Of a stretch of DNA of 64,000 nucleotides, positions 15,354-24,719 are shown piece by piece; positions within the stretch are counted from its first letter, which is position 1, and each line of letters opens with the position of its first letter. Position numbers and translations under genes: made by a program. The notes under the pieces were generated by a model that saw only the letters and a program-made list of their open reading frames with translations, did no database searches and had not been told where the DNA came from. Source of the stretch: UBA7488 sp964414185 (GTDB lineage Bacteria > Pseudomonadota > Alphaproteobacteria > CAAHEQ01 > UBA3637); NCBI GenBank assembly GCA_964414185.1, contig CAYPVK010000005.1:1-64000 (forward strand), given 5' to 3'.

Positions 15354-16394
15354 TTATTTTTCCGGTTTTTCTATCAAACACGCATCGCCGTACGAAAAAA
15401 AGCGGTACTTATTTTCAATCGCGTAACCGTAAGCTTTTTTCATCGTGTCAATGCCTGCAAAAGCGCATACCAGCATAAACAGTGTCGAACCGGACAAATG
15501 AAAATTCGTAAACATTGCGTCAATCATTTTGAATTTATATCCCGGTGTGATAAAAATGGACGTTTCCGTTTCAAAAGGATGAATAACGCCGTTTTCGTCC
15601 GTTGCCGATTCCAACAGCCTTAAAGATGTTGTGCCGACCGAAATGATGCGGCGCCCTTGTTTTTTATAAGCATTGATTTTATCGGCGACTTCCTTTGTCA
15701 ATACGCCGAATTCGGCATGCATTTTGTGGTTGTCCGTGTCATCGACTTTGACGGGCAAAAACGTGCCGCCGCCGACATGCAAGGTGACGAATAAGCGTTT
15801 GATTCCTTTTTCATCCAAGCGTTTGAACAAATCGGGCGTAAAATGCAACCCTGCGGTCGGGGCCGCAACGGCACCTTCATGTTTGGCGTAAATGGTTTGG
15901 TAATTTACGTTATCGGATTTTTTGCCGCCTCGCATCCGTTTGATATAAGGCGGCAACGGCATTGTGCCGACTTCATGAAAAGCCGCCATTAAATCGGCTC
16001 CGGATTTGTTAAAGCGCAAAATAACCGCACCCCTTTCGGTCTTATCCAAAACGGCGGCGGTCAAACCGTCGCCAAAAACGACGGTATCGTTTATTTTTAA
16101 ACGGCGGGCATTTTTTATTAACGTTTCCCAATCGCTTAAATTCAATTGTTTGAACAAAGTCGCTTCGATTTTGGCTTGTCCGCGCATGCCGTACAACCTT
16201 GCCGGAATGACTTTCGTATCATTGAAAACAAGGACATCCGTCGGGCGTAACAATTTATCCAAATCCGCGACCGTATAATCGGCAAAATCGCCGTTCGGTT
16301 TAATGTGTAACAGTTTGGACGAATCGCGTGGATTAGCAGGTTCATTGGCGATAAGTTCTTCGGGCAAATCGAAATTAAAAATATCTGTTTTCAT
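15354..16394 (-). CDS. queA: S-adenosylmethionine:tRNA ribosyltransferase-isomerase
   Basis: Transfers and isomerises the ribosyl part of SAM onto 7-aminomethyl-7-deazaguanine in tRNA, making epoxyqueuosine. The 346 aa are typical. Family motifs: FDLPEELIANEPA at the N-terminus, VLVFNDTKVIPARL, AAPTAGLHFTPDL, VGGGTFLPVK, SVGTTSLRLLES and the closing YGDACLI. The gene overlaps the preceding acyltransferase by 4 nt (ATGA), so it is translationally coupled in a lepA-acyltransferase-queA run. The usual partner tgt is not in the window. Confidence 0.95.
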   Translation of the reverse strand: MKTDIFNFDLPEELIANEPANPRDSSKLLHIKPNGDFADYTVADLDKLLRPTDVLVFNDTKVIPARLYGMRGQAKIEATLFKQLNLSDWETLIKNARRLKINDTVVFGDGLTAAVLDKTERGAVILRFNKSGADLMAAFHEVGTMPLPPYIKRMRGGKKSDNVNYQTIYAKHEGAVAAPTAGLHFTPDLFKRLDEKGIKRLFVTLHVGGGTFLPVKVDDTDNHKMHAEFGVLTKEVADKINAYKKQGRRIISVGTTSLRLLESATDENGVIHPFETETSIFITPGYKFKMIDAMFTNFHLSGSTLFMLVCAFAGIDTMKKAYGYAIENKYRFFSYGDACLIEKPEK

Positions 16395-17530
16395 GAGATT
16401 ATACGCTTTCGTAATAATTTAAGATTTAAATAATTTACAATCGGTTTTTCAATGTAATTATGTAAAATCGAACAAACAATCAATGCGCTTAATAATAAAA
16501 TACAAAAATATAAAAACGGATTTTGCGGTATGATTTTAAAATGTAAAAAAATGGTTTGAACCGTGCCGAAAACGGTTGCGTGAAACAAAAATAACATATA
16601 AGACATATCGTTTGCTTTTTTGATGAATGCATGATTTAGCAATTTTTCCGTATAAGGGTTTTTATATAGGCACAACAAAAGCAATACGGCAAAGATTCCT
16701 ATGATAGAAAAAAAGTGAAATTCAAGCGAAACAAACATCAATTCGATTAATAAAAATAAGAGTGTGATTTCGGTCAGGGCGAAAATAATCGATGATTTTA
16801 TTTTTTGTACAAAAGGCGTTAAAAAATGATAAAGCAAATTTAACAATATGCCCGTTCCGATTCCACCGAATCCCCGATAAAAACCGACAGGCAATTCATG
16901 AACGATTCGCCATACATAAATGCCGTAAGATGCGACAATGTTATAAGACACGGCAATCGAAATGCAGATAATTATTGCAATCAGTGTATCGGGAAGATAT
17001 TTTTTTAAAATAATATAGCCCAGCGATATCCAAAACAACGGATAGATAAACCAAGATACGATCAATAAAATGTGTTTGAATTGCAAGTTCAACAAAATTA
17101 AATTTTGAACAAGCGTATTCAAGGTTTGAGTTTGTTCGAAAGCCCATTGTACATTCGCCTCGCAAAGAAATAACAGATATGATAAAACAACGCTGATATA
17201 AAAAGCGGGCAATAAACGAATCAAACGATTTTTAATATATGTATGTATATTTGTCCCGAAACGCCTCGTCAATAAAAATCCCGACAAAATGAAAAAACAA
17301 TCGACGGTAACCGATACGTTTTCTCGCGTGGCATTCCAACCGGGCAAATGAAATTTTCCGTAAATTTGATTCATAAAAGAAACGGCATGGTAATAACAAA
17401 CGGAGATTGCCAAAAATATTTTTAAAAAGAAAATTGAATTCAAAATTTCTTTGTTTTTAAAAAATAATGGTCGCGTTGTTATCGAAATCGATTTTTCTCT
17501 TTTTGGAAAAAATGTTATTTTTTGTGGCAT
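16391..17530 (-). CDS. Acyltransferase family 3 membrane protein (OafA/YrhL-like)
   Basis: Integral membrane acyltransferase, about 379 aa from ATG 17530 (an in-frame TTG lies at 17536). About ten hydrophobic helices span the protein. The family's signature helix and loop are seen as SVTVDCFFILSGFLLTRRFG, and the N-terminal ISVCYYHAV holds the conserved His. Such enzymes O-acetylate (or otherwise acylate) sugars of LPS, capsule or peptidoglycan; the substrate cannot be predicted. It sits 15 nt after lepA with no clear binding site and overlaps queA, an odd place for a surface-modification gene. Confidence 0.82.
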   Translation of the reverse strand: MPQKITFFPKREKSISITTRPLFFKNKEILNSIFFLKIFLAISVCYYHAVSFMNQIYGKFHLPGWNATRENVSVTVDCFFILSGFLLTRRFGTNIHTYIKNRLIRLLPAFYISVVLSYLLFLCEANVQWAFEQTQTLNTLVQNLILLNLQFKHILLIVSWFIYPLFWISLGYIILKKYLPDTLIAIIICISIAVSYNIVASYGIYVWRIVHELPVGFYRGFGGIGTGILLNLLYHFLTPFVQKIKSSIIFALTEITLLFLLIELMFVSLEFHFFSIIGIFAVLLLLCLYKNPYTEKLLNHAFIKKANDMSYMLFLFHATVFGTVQTIFLHFKIIPQNPFLYFCILLLSALIVCSILHNYIEKPIVNYLNLKLLRKRIIS

Positions 17531-17545
17531 ATTCAATCCGAATTT

Positions 17546-19360
17546 TTATTCATCTCCGATTTTAAGGGCATTGATAAACGCCGTTTGCGGGATTTCGACC
17601 GAGCCGAATTGGCGCATGCGTTTTTTGCCCTCTTTTTGCTTTTCCAACAATTTGCGTTTGCGGGTCGCGTCACCGCCGTAACATTTTGCCGTTACGTCTT
17701 TGCGAAAAGCGGAAATGTCTTCGCGCGCAATGATTTTACCGCCGATGCTGGCTTGGATCGGAATTTTGAATTGATGGCGCGGAATTAAATCCTTTAACCG
17801 TTCGCAAATTTGCCGCCCGCGCCGTTCGGCCTGAGAGCGGTGAGCCAAAAAGGCCAATGCGTCGACCGATTCGCCGTGTACCATAATCGAAACGCGCACC
17901 AAATCGGACGCTTCATAACCGACGACTTCGTAATCAAAACTGGCGTATCCGCGCGAAATGGATTTTAAACGGTCGTAAAAATCAAAGACAATTTCATTCA
18001 GCGGCAAATGATATACAACCATTGCGCGGTTGCCGACGTACGTGAGTTCTTTTTGTACGCCGCGTCGTTCGGTACATAATTGCAAAATGCTGCCCAAATA
18101 TTCATCCGGCGTTAAAATCGTAGCTTTTACCCAAGGTTCTTCAATAACTTTAATGTTCGTAACGTCGGGCATATCGGCGGGGTTGTGCAATTCCAACAAT
18201 TCGCCGTTCGTCAGGTACATTTTATAGGCAACGGACGGTGCCGTCGTAATTAAATCCAAGTTAAATTCGCGCGATAAACGTTCTTGGATAATTTCCATAT
18301 GCAAAAGCCCTAAGAAGCCGCAACGGAACCCTTGCCCCAAAGCCATGGATTTGTCGGGCGTGTATTCAAAGCTGGCATCGTTGAGTTGTAATTTTGCCAA
18401 GGCTTCCTTTAAAGATTCGTAATCCGAACTGTCCACGGGGAACAAAGAACAAAACACGACGGGTTGGCTCGGTTTAAATCCGGGTAACGGTTCGGATGTC
18501 GGGTTTTTGGCATCGGTTAACGTATCGCCGACTTTCGTTTCGCCGATGGATTTAATGCCCGCGATAATAAACCCGAGTTCGCCCGGCAATAATTGGTCGG
18601 TATCGACCATTTTGGGCGTGAAGTATCCGACGCGGTCGACTTTATGAGTCGTGCCTGCGGCGCACATTTTGATTTCCATGCCTTTTTTAAGAACGCCGTC
18701 CATGATGCGCACCAAAATGATAATGCCCAAATACGGGTCAAACCAAGAATCGACCAACATTGCCTTTAACGGCGCATTTTTATTGCCCTTGGGTGCGGGC
18801 AGGTAATTAACAATCGCTTCCAATACATCTTCCACGCCGATACCGGTTTTGGCGGAAATTAACGGCGCGTTTTCGGTATCTATGCCAATCACGTCTTCAA
18901 TTTGCAATTTAATGCGGTCGGGATCGGCGGCGGGTAAATCAATTTTGTTAATGACCGGAACGATTTCGTGGTCGGCTTCCAATGCTTTATACACATTGGC
19001 AAGCGTTTGCGCTTCGACGCCTTGAGACGCATCCACAACTAACAATGACCCTTCGCACGCGGCCAAAGAACGGCTGACTTCATACCCGAAATCCACATGC
19101 CCCGGCGTATCGATTAAATTCAACACGTAATCTTGCCCATTTTTTGCTTTATAATTAAGGCGCACGGTTTGAGCTTTAATCGTGATGCCCCGTTCGCGTT
19201 CAATGTCCATATTGTCAAGCAGTTGTTCTTTCATTTCGCGCGCTTCGACGGTGCCGGTCATTTGTATTAAACGGTCGGCGAGTGTGGATTTGCCGTGGTC
19301 GATATGTGCGACAATCGAAAAATTGCGGATATGGTTTAAGTCAGTTTTATGCTCAGTCAT
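17546..19360 (-). CDS. lepA: Elongation factor 4 (LepA), translational GTPase
   Basis: Ribosome-associated GTPase that back-translocates or remodels stalled ribosomes. The 604 aa are standard. The G domain begins with FSIVAHIDHGKSTLADRLI (G1), then DTPGHVDFGYEV (G3) and NKIDLPAADP (G4). The LepA-specific C-terminal domain is present, including RQICERLKDLIPRHQFKIPI and IGGKIIAREDISAFRKDV, with the basic end RKRKLLEKQKEGKKRMRQFG. First gene of a minus-strand run with the acyltransferase and queA. Confidence 0.97.
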   Translation of the reverse strand: MTEHKTDLNHIRNFSIVAHIDHGKSTLADRLIQMTGTVEAREMKEQLLDNMDIERERGITIKAQTVRLNYKAKNGQDYVLNLIDTPGHVDFGYEVSRSLAACEGSLLVVDASQGVEAQTLANVYKALEADHEIVPVINKIDLPAADPDRIKLQIEDVIGIDTENAPLISAKTGIGVEDVLEAIVNYLPAPKGNKNAPLKAMLVDSWFDPYLGIIILVRIMDGVLKKGMEIKMCAAGTTHKVDRVGYFTPKMVDTDQLLPGELGFIIAGIKSIGETKVGDTLTDAKNPTSEPLPGFKPSQPVVFCSLFPVDSSDYESLKEALAKLQLNDASFEYTPDKSMALGQGFRCGFLGLLHMEIIQERLSREFNLDLITTAPSVAYKMYLTNGELLELHNPADMPDVTNIKVIEEPWVKATILTPDEYLGSILQLCTERRGVQKELTYVGNRAMVVYHLPLNEIVFDFYDRLKSISRGYASFDYEVVGYEASDLVRVSIMVHGESVDALAFLAHRSQAERRGRQICERLKDLIPRHQFKIPIQASIGGKIIAREDISAFRKDVTAKCYGGDATRKRKLLEKQKEGKKRMRQFGSVEIPQTAFINALKIGDE

Positions 19361-19497
19361 TTATCACCTTTGTTTTTTCTTGCATGCATCGTACTTGAAA
19401 ATGCAAAAAAATGCAAGATGTCATTAAAAATGTTTGCAAAGTGCGCAAAAGTTGTTAAAATGTCCGTAACGTTGTTTCGTAAAATAAAGGAGAAAAT

Positions 19498-19821
19498 ATG
19501 AAAAATATCGGCGAATTAATGAAAAAAGCTCAAATGGTTCAAGCTCAAATGGGAGCCTTGCAAACCAAAATGGAAAAAATGGAATTTGAAGGTACCGCCG
19601 GCAATAATGCCGTTCGTGTTGTCATGACCGGCAAAGGCGTTCCCGTTTCCGTTAAAATCGAACCGTCCGTCGTTGATAAAAACGATGTCGAAACGTTGGA
19701 AGATTTGGTTTTAATTGCATTGAACGATTCCAAAAACAAATCCGAAGAAATGATGAACCACGAAATGGAAAGAATGCAACAATCTTTGGGATTGCCGCCT
19801 GATTTCAAAATGCCGTTCTAA
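19498..19821 (+). CDS. ybaB: YbaB/EbfC nucleoid-associated protein
   Basis: Small dimeric DNA-binding protein, 107 aa, that organises the nucleoid and in several bacteria acts with RecR. Helical N-terminus (KKAQMVQAQMGALQTKMEKM), central beta strands (VRVVMTGKGVPVSVKIEPS) and C-terminal helix ending GLPPDFKMPF are the standard order. AAAGGAG lies before ATG 19498. It precedes recR, the usual order, but dnaX is not upstream (lepA is, divergently) and 205 nt separate it from recR instead of the usual tight spacing. Confidence 0.93.
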   Translation: MKNIGELMKKAQMVQAQMGALQTKMEKMEFEGTAGNNAVRVVMTGKGVPVSVKIEPSVVDKNDVETLEDLVLIALNDSKNKSEEMMNHEMERMQQSLGLPPDFKMPF

Positions 19822-20026
19822 AAATTTGTTTTTCGGCGGGATGCGAATATATCACGCGCCGCATGTTTTTGTGAACGGTGGTTGCGTGTTTTTGTCCTTC
19901 TTGCGGAAAACGCGTTTTCATAAAAGGGCGTTCGTACGTTGTTGAATGCTTTTTGCGGAAAGTCAAAAATAAATTCGGGGGTGAAAGTTTTTTGCTTGAA
20001 CCCCTTCTTTTGAAATTAAAAATATT

Positions 20027-20614
20027 ATGTCGTCACAAGAAATCGAACAAGCCATTACATTATTATCCAAGCTGCCGACCCTCGGCCCGCGGTCGGCGCG
20101 GCGTGCCGTTTTATTTTTGTTGAACAAAAAAGAATCGCATCTTTTGCCTTTGATTGCCGGATTGCAAAACGTTGCCGATAACATCAAAACATGTGAAATT
20201 TGCGGCAATATGGATACACACAGCCCGTGCGCCGTTTGTTCGGACGAAACACGCAATCACGCTCAATTATGTGTTGTTCGGGATGTTGCCGATTTATGGG
20301 CATTGGAACGCGCTCAAGCTTTTAAAGGCGTTTATCATGTCTTGGGTGGGGTCTTGTCCGCTCTTGACGGTATAGGCCCCGAAGAATTGGCCGTAGAACC
20401 TCTGATTCGAAAAGTTGCCGGCGGCACTGTTGCCGAAGTCGTTTTGGCTTTGCCCGCTACCGTCGAAGGGCAAACAACCGCCCATTACCTGATGGATCGT
20501 TTGGAATCGTTTAATGTCAAAGTGTCTTCTTTGTCGCGCGGTGTCCCCGTCGGCGGCGAATTGGATTATTTGGATGACGGGACGATTCAAATGGCCTTTA
20601 AAAACCGTTCATAA
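20027..20614 (+). CDS. recR: Recombination mediator protein RecR
   Basis: Works with RecF/RecO to load RecA at single-strand gaps. The 195 aa contain a helix-hairpin-helix (LPTLGPRSARRAVLFLL), a four-cysteine zinc finger (CEICGN ... CAVCSD), and a Toprim domain with the closing RGVPVGGELDYLDDGTI signature. The upstream ATTAAAAATATT offers no clear Shine-Dalgarno site, so initiation may depend on coupling or be weak. The 205-nt spacer after ybaB holds no gene I can support. A terminator follows at 20708. Confidence 0.95.
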   Translation: MSSQEIEQAITLLSKLPTLGPRSARRAVLFLLNKKESHLLPLIAGLQNVADNIKTCEICGNMDTHSPCAVCSDETRNHAQLCVVRDVADLWALERAQAFKGVYHVLGGVLSALDGIGPEELAVEPLIRKVAGGTVAEVVLALPATVEGQTTAHYLMDRLESFNVKVSSLSRGVPVGGELDYLDDGTIQMAFKNRS

Positions 20615-20707
20615 TTTCCCATTAACTTCAACTTTCATTTCGCTTATATACCGAAGTCTACAGGGCGCTCATGAAGTTTCGTTACCGGGAGTTTTGAATG
20701 TTTTTTC

Positions 20708-20749
20708 AAACAGAAAATGATTTAAAATCGATTCTGTTTCCCTTTTTTT
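20708..20749 (+). terminator. Intrinsic terminator downstream of recR
   Basis: AAACAGAA (20708-20715) pairs with TTCTGTTT (20732-20739), with a GATT/AATC inner pair; a T-run follows (20742-20749). Confidence 0.7.
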
Positions 20750-20852
20750 AGGCTAACCGATAGGTTTATTGTGGGGCACCTTTAAAGAAAAAATTATTCC
20801 TTAAATTTTTTAAAAGTAATGCAAAAAAGTTGTTTGGGTATTTGAAACAATT

Positions 20853-21659
20853 TTAAACCGTATGCGTATCGGCTAAGTGAGGGCCGATTCGAACCGCTTC
20901 GATTTTGACGGCGTTGTTTGTTTCATCATCAATTTCAACCAATGCACCGCAAAAGGTGCCGAGTCCTTCGGACGGTTGCAAGCGTTCAACTTTTGTATTG
21001 TCCAAAAATCTGGAAATCGCACCGCCGAATTGTTGTCCGATAACCGAATTGTAATCGCCGCACATACCTGCGTCGGTCATGTAAGCCGTTCCGCCCGACA
21101 ATAATTTGGCATCCCCCGTCGGCACATGTGTGTGGGTGCCGATGACAAGTGCCGCTTTGCCGTCCATAAACAGGCCGAAAGCTTGTTTTTCGGCGCTGGC
21201 CTCGGCATGGTAATCGACGATTAATACGTCATAATTATTTGCCTGTTCGATTAACCATTTTTCCATTGTTGCAAACGGGTTTTCGTATTGTTTCATAAAC
21301 AATTTGCCCAATAATTGGACAACGGCCACACGTTTGCCGTTTGCCGCCGTTTTGATGCAAAAGCCATGCCCGATTGTGCCGTCCGGATAATTCAAAGGGC
21401 GCACGATAAACGGTTCTTTATCCAATGTTTCGAAAATATCTTTTTTATCAAACGTATGATTGCCCATGGTAACGACATCGACGCCGGCAGCGATAAATTC
21501 ATAAAACATGCGTGGCATTAAACCGAAACCGTGTGCGGCATTTTCGCCGTTGACGACTATAAAATCAAGCGCCCATTTTTCCTTTAATTTCGGCAACAAT
21601 TCCAATACGGCTTTGCGCCCGCTGCGCCCGACCACATCCCCGCAAAATAAGATTTTCAT
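20853..21659 (-). CDS. ymdB: YmdB family metallophosphoesterase (cyclic nucleotide phosphodiesterase)
   Basis: Two-metal phosphodiesterase of 268 aa. In Bacillus, YmdB hydrolyses 2',3'-cAMP and affects biofilm and motility decisions; substrates in alphaproteobacteria are less clear. Metal-ligand blocks: MKILFCGDVVGR, NGENAAHGFG, TMGNHTFDKKD, IVDYHAEASAEK, VIGTHTHVPTGD and YMTDAGMCGDYNSVIG. The stop of zapA and start of ymdB overlap (TAATG), so expression is coupled to the cell-division gene, an arrangement common in alphaproteobacteria. Confidence 0.92.
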   Translation of the reverse strand: MKILFCGDVVGRSGRKAVLELLPKLKEKWALDFIVVNGENAAHGFGLMPRMFYEFIAAGVDVVTMGNHTFDKKDIFETLDKEPFIVRPLNYPDGTIGHGFCIKTAANGKRVAVVQLLGKLFMKQYENPFATMEKWLIEQANNYDVLIVDYHAEASAEKQAFGLFMDGKAALVIGTHTHVPTGDAKLLSGGTAYMTDAGMCGDYNSVIGQQFGGAISRFLDNTKVERLQPSEGLGTFCGALVEIDDETNNAVKIEAVRIGPHLADTHTV

Positions 21660-21976
21660 TATTGTTGCTCCAAACTTTCGGCCAATACGTTGATTTTGAC
21701 GGCCAAATGTCCCAGCGCTTCGCCGAGCTTTTCTTCCGTTTCTTTAGACATGCCGCCGCCCGCGGAGGTGTTTTTTTGCAGAATATATTTTTCTTCGGCC
21801 AATAACAGGCAAATCATCGCAAGCAGCTGGCCTTCTTGCATAAAGCCGACGGATTTCATCAGTTGTTCGGCCTTTTGATCCAGCGAATCGGCCAATTCGC
21901 GCATGTGGACTTCCTGCCCGTCATTGCAAGAAAATTTGTAAAACCGCCCGCCGATTTTTAAAGAAACGACTGCCAT
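21659..21976 (-). CDS. zapA: Cell division protein ZapA
   Basis: FtsZ-associated protein that bundles FtsZ filaments. The 105-aa length, N-terminal VSLKIGGRFYKFSC globular part with EVHMRELADSLDQKAEQL, and helical C-terminal half fit ZapA. It overlaps ymdB by one base and begins 3 nt after the preceding coiled-coil gene, forming a three-gene operon. The 6S RNA gene often found after zapA in other proteobacteria is not seen here. Confidence 0.9.
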   Translation of the reverse strand: MAVVSLKIGGRFYKFSCNDGQEVHMRELADSLDQKAEQLMKSVGFMQEGQLLAMICLLLAEEKYILQKNTSAGGGMSKETEEKLGEALGHLAVKINVLAESLEQQ

Positions 21977-21979
21977 TTT

Positions 21980-22165
21980 TTAAGACCCCTTCTTATAATC
22001 CGCCAAAGCTTTGTCCAAACGGTCATAAGTTGTTTTGATAACCGTTTTTAATTCGTCAATTTGTTCTTTTGCGCCCAAGCGTTCTTTTTTCGAAGCATGT
22101 ACGGCCGTTTCCAAACGTAAAACGGCAGCTTCCAACGCATTTATCGCATTTTTCATCCGTTCCAT
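21980..22165 (-). CDS. Small coiled-coil protein (DUF4164-like) upstream of zapA
   Basis: A 61-aa, wholly helical protein with heptad character (NALEAAVLRLETAVHASKKE, then IDELKTVIKTTYDRLDKAL). ATG 22165 is chosen because TGGAG precedes it; the frame is open 12 codons further without support. Small coiled-coil genes of this kind sit just before zapA in many alphaproteobacteria and probably act in division, but the function is not established. Confidence 0.75.
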   Translation of the reverse strand: MERMKNAINALEAAVLRLETAVHASKKERLGAKEQIDELKTVIKTTYDRLDKALADYKKGS

Positions 22166-22254
22166 GAACACTCCATTATTAATTATTAGAAACATTAGCA
22201 TAATTTAAGGTTTCGCGCAACAAAAAAGCAGCCGGTTGCAAACCAAAATTTTAA

Positions 22255-22276
22255 GCGGGCAAAATAATTTGCCCGC
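22255..22276 (-). terminator. Hairpin downstream of the outer-membrane barrel gene
   Basis: GCGGGCAAA (22255-22263) / TTTGCCCGC (22268-22276) is a perfect 9-bp stem with a 4-nt loop. On the minus strand it is followed by TTAAAATTTT, a partial T-run, so it is a plausible terminator for the gene at 22303. Confidence 0.6.
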
Positions 22277-22302
22277 TTCGGATGAATATATACCCGTAAG
22301 GA

Positions 22303-23085
22303 TTAAAATGACGTTCTTAAACGAATTCCGATTAATTGTTCGTGTTTGGAATAATCGTCCTTGATATCGCCCGCGAAAACATATGAACCGTAAACGCTTG
22401 CAATCAAATTATCCGTAAAAGCATATGACGCTTCCGCATCAAAGCTCCATGCCTTTGTATTCCAATCGCGATGGTAATTGTAACGGAATCCAGCATCGAT
22501 TGTATAAGTATCGTCAATCATTTTATAGCCGCCGAATTTGAAATCGTAAATATTGTCGTTATGCGGCCCGTGCCCTTGGAAAACGGGGATTTCCATATTA
22601 AATGACGCATAGGGCATGAACGCGTTCAAATCCAAACCGCCCTTAATGCCCGCTGCGAAATATTTATAAGTGCCTTGGCGCGGTACATCCGCCCAACTTT
22701 CGCGTTGGCCGTACAAACCTTGCAGTTGAATGCGCGTTAAATTGTATGATAAAACGTTATAACGGGCGCCGACGGTAAAATCAAAATTTGAATTGCTTGT
22801 TTCGAATTTGCCGCCCGCGAAATTATTGCGGTCCCATACGTTGCCCAATGAAGCGATAATTGACAGATTATCCGCAAAACCGACGGCAACGTCTTCGTTT
22901 AACATGGTGCGATAATAACGGTTATTATAACCGGGGCCTTTAAAACCGGCTTTGTCAAATTGCAAAGATGTCGTTGACGCAATCATGCCGTATTCGGGCA
23001 AGTAAAACGGATTGGTTAATTCTGCGGCCATAGCCGACGTGGATAAGCAAATGCCGGCAGTTGCCAATAAGATTTTTTTGAACAT
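22303..23085 (-). CDS. Outer-membrane beta-barrel protein of unknown function
   Basis: 260 aa with a clear signal peptide (cleavage after STSAMA, about residue 20). The mature part alternates amphipathic strands and turns, with many aromatic residues (for example YKYFAAGIKGGLDL and YTIDAGFRYNYHRDW), and ends in a terminal Phe (IGIRLRTSF), the BAM recognition pattern. About ten strands are likely. No specific porin family is recognised. It has its own AGGAGG site and a terminator, so it is a single-gene unit. Confidence 0.82.
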   Translation of the reverse strand: MFKKILLATAGICLSTSAMAAELTNPFYLPEYGMIASTTSLQFDKAGFKGPGYNNRYYRTMLNEDVAVGFADNLSIIASLGNVWDRNNFAGGKFETSNSNFDFTVGARYNVLSYNLTRIQLQGLYGQRESWADVPRQGTYKYFAAGIKGGLDLNAFMPYASFNMEIPVFQGHGPHNDNIYDFKFGGYKMIDDTYTIDAGFRYNYHRDWNTKAWSFDAEASYAFTDNLIASVYGSYVFAGDIKDDYSKHEQLIGIRLRTSF

Positions 23086-23345
23086 TTATACCTCCTTAGA
23101 ACATAAAATCTTATGGTATCATAAAGAACCGAAAGTAAAAAAATCGTTAAAAAGTGATGTAAAAATTGTTCGTGAGACAAAATGGATTTTTTTGCATTCG
23201 GCATTTTCGTCCGTTGATAAAAATAAATGACGGGCGGGGGTTGAAAATGCTTTATTTTTGTGCTAAAAAAAAGAAAAATTCAACGTATCCGCGCCGGTTG
23301 CTTTTTAAAAGTGCGGGCCGATAAACCATAAAGAAAGGATTACAC

Positions 23346-24098
23346 ATGGCAGGGCATTCCCAGTTTAAAAACATTATGTATCGCAAAGGCGCCCAAGACA
23401 AATTGCGCGCTAAAATATTTTCACGTCTGGCACGCGAAATTACGGTTGCCGTAAAAACCGGCGGCGCCGATGCGGCTTCAAACCCGCGGCTTCGTTTGGC
23501 TATTCAAAATGCCCGTTCGGAAAATATGCCCAAAGATAATATCGAACGCGCGATTGCCAAAGGCAGCCAAACGAATGATACAAGCAATTATGAAGAAGTG
23601 CGTTATGAAGGGTTCGGGCCCGGCAGCGTCGCCGTTATTGTCGAAGCGTTGACGGACAATCGTGCCAGAACGGCACCTGCGGTACGTTCTTACTTTGCCA
23701 AAAACGGCGGAAATATGGGTGAATCGGGTTCGGTAACGTTTAACTTTGAACGTATCGGTTACATTGAATATCCGCTTGCCGTCGCGACTCCCGATGCAAT
23801 GTTTGAAACGGCTTTGGAAGCGGGCGCATCCGACGTTGAAACAACCGAAGAAAAACATGAAATTACTTGTACGCCCGACGATTTGGCGGCCGTGCGCGAT
23901 GCGTTGGAATCCAAATTCGGAACCCCGAATGTTGCGCGGTTGGATTGGAAACCGCTTGTCGAAACGCCGATTACGGATTTGGAGACGGCTCAAAAATTCG
24001 TGAAATTTTTATCGGTGTTTGATGAAGATGACGATGTCCAACGTGTTATTCACAATGCCGATATTCCCGATGAAATTGCCGCTCAGTTGGAAGGTTAA
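23346..24098 (+). CDS. yebC: YebC/PmpR family protein
   Basis: YebC/TACO1-type protein of 250 aa, described as a transcription regulator and more recently as a factor easing translation of difficult sequences such as proline stretches. Family start MAGHSQFKNIMYRKGAQD, then ARLRLAIQ-type NPRLRLAIQNARSENMPKDN, and EEVRYEGFGPGSVAVIVEAL. AAAGG precedes the ATG. The neighbour ruvC is its common partner in bacteria. A terminator between them (24115) suggests partly separate expression. Confidence 0.96.
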   Translation: MAGHSQFKNIMYRKGAQDKLRAKIFSRLAREITVAVKTGGADAASNPRLRLAIQNARSENMPKDNIERAIAKGSQTNDTSNYEEVRYEGFGPGSVAVIVEALTDNRARTAPAVRSYFAKNGGNMGESGSVTFNFERIGYIEYPLAVATPDAMFETALEAGASDVETTEEKHEITCTPDDLAAVRDALESKFGTPNVARLDWKPLVETPITDLETAQKFVKFLSVFDEDDDVQRVIHNADIPDEIAAQLEG

Positions 24099-24114
24099 TT
24101 AAAACGTTTTTTAA

Positions 24115-24142
24115 GGGGCGTTAAAACGCCCCATTATTTTAT
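24115..24142 (+). terminator. Terminator between yebC and ruvC
   Basis: GGGGCGTT (24115-24122) / AACGCCCC (24125-24132) forms an 8-bp stem with a 2-nt formal loop, followed by ATTATTTTA. Confidence 0.65.
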
Positions 24143-24177
24143 GGTAGCTTGCACCAAAGTGAAAGATAAAGGAAAAA

Positions 24178-24669
24178 ATGCCAGTTCGTATTTTAGGATT
24201 AGACCCCGGGTTAAGGCATACAGGTTTTGGGATTATTGAAAAAGACGGCGCACGCCTTCGGTTTATTGCGGCGGGCGTAATAAATCCCGATACGACTTTG
24301 TCGCTTGCCGAGCGTTTGGCCGAGTTGCACAAAGGCGTTGTCAAAATTATTCAGGACTATGAACCTGACGAAGCGGCTGTTGAAGAAACTTTTGTGAATA
24401 AAAATCCGACATCAACGTTGAAGTTGGGACAAGCGCGCGGGGCTATTTTATTGGCGCCGGCTTTGTATGGCATTTCAGTTTCGGAATATACACCGAACCA
24501 AATTAAAAAAATGGTGGTCGGTGCGGGCCATGCCGAAAAAAAACAAGTGGATTTGATGGTACGTACGTTGTTAAAAACGCCGCCCGAACATATGCCGCCC
24601 GATGCATCCGATGCGTTGGCAATCGCCATTTGCCATTCATTTATGCGCCCGATACATGGTGGGATATAG
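24178..24669 (+). CDS. ruvC: Holliday junction resolvase RuvC
   Basis: Structure-specific endonuclease, 163 aa, resolving Holliday junctions. Acidic catalytic residues are in place: D9 (ILGLDPGLRHTG), E69/E70 (AAVEETFVN), D142 and D145 (PPDASDALAIA). The short C-terminus is typical. AAAGGA precedes ATG 24178. In most alphaproteobacteria ruvA and ruvB follow; here two small unidentified frames and an amidase occupy that place. Confidence 0.96.
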   Translation: MPVRILGLDPGLRHTGFGIIEKDGARLRFIAAGVINPDTTLSLAERLAELHKGVVKIIQDYEPDEAAVEETFVNKNPTSTLKLGQARGAILLAPALYGISVSEYTPNQIKKMVVGAGHAEKKQVDLMVRTLLKTPPEHMPPDASDALAIAICHSFMRPIHGGI

Positions 24670-24719
24670 ATATCGTTTTTATGGTAAGGACTGCCTCCGA
24701 AAAAGGAAGAAAACAAAAA

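Noticed and set aside
22202..22302. 6S RNA or other RNA gene near zapA
   Set aside because: Only a short terminator hairpin is visible; the space is too small.
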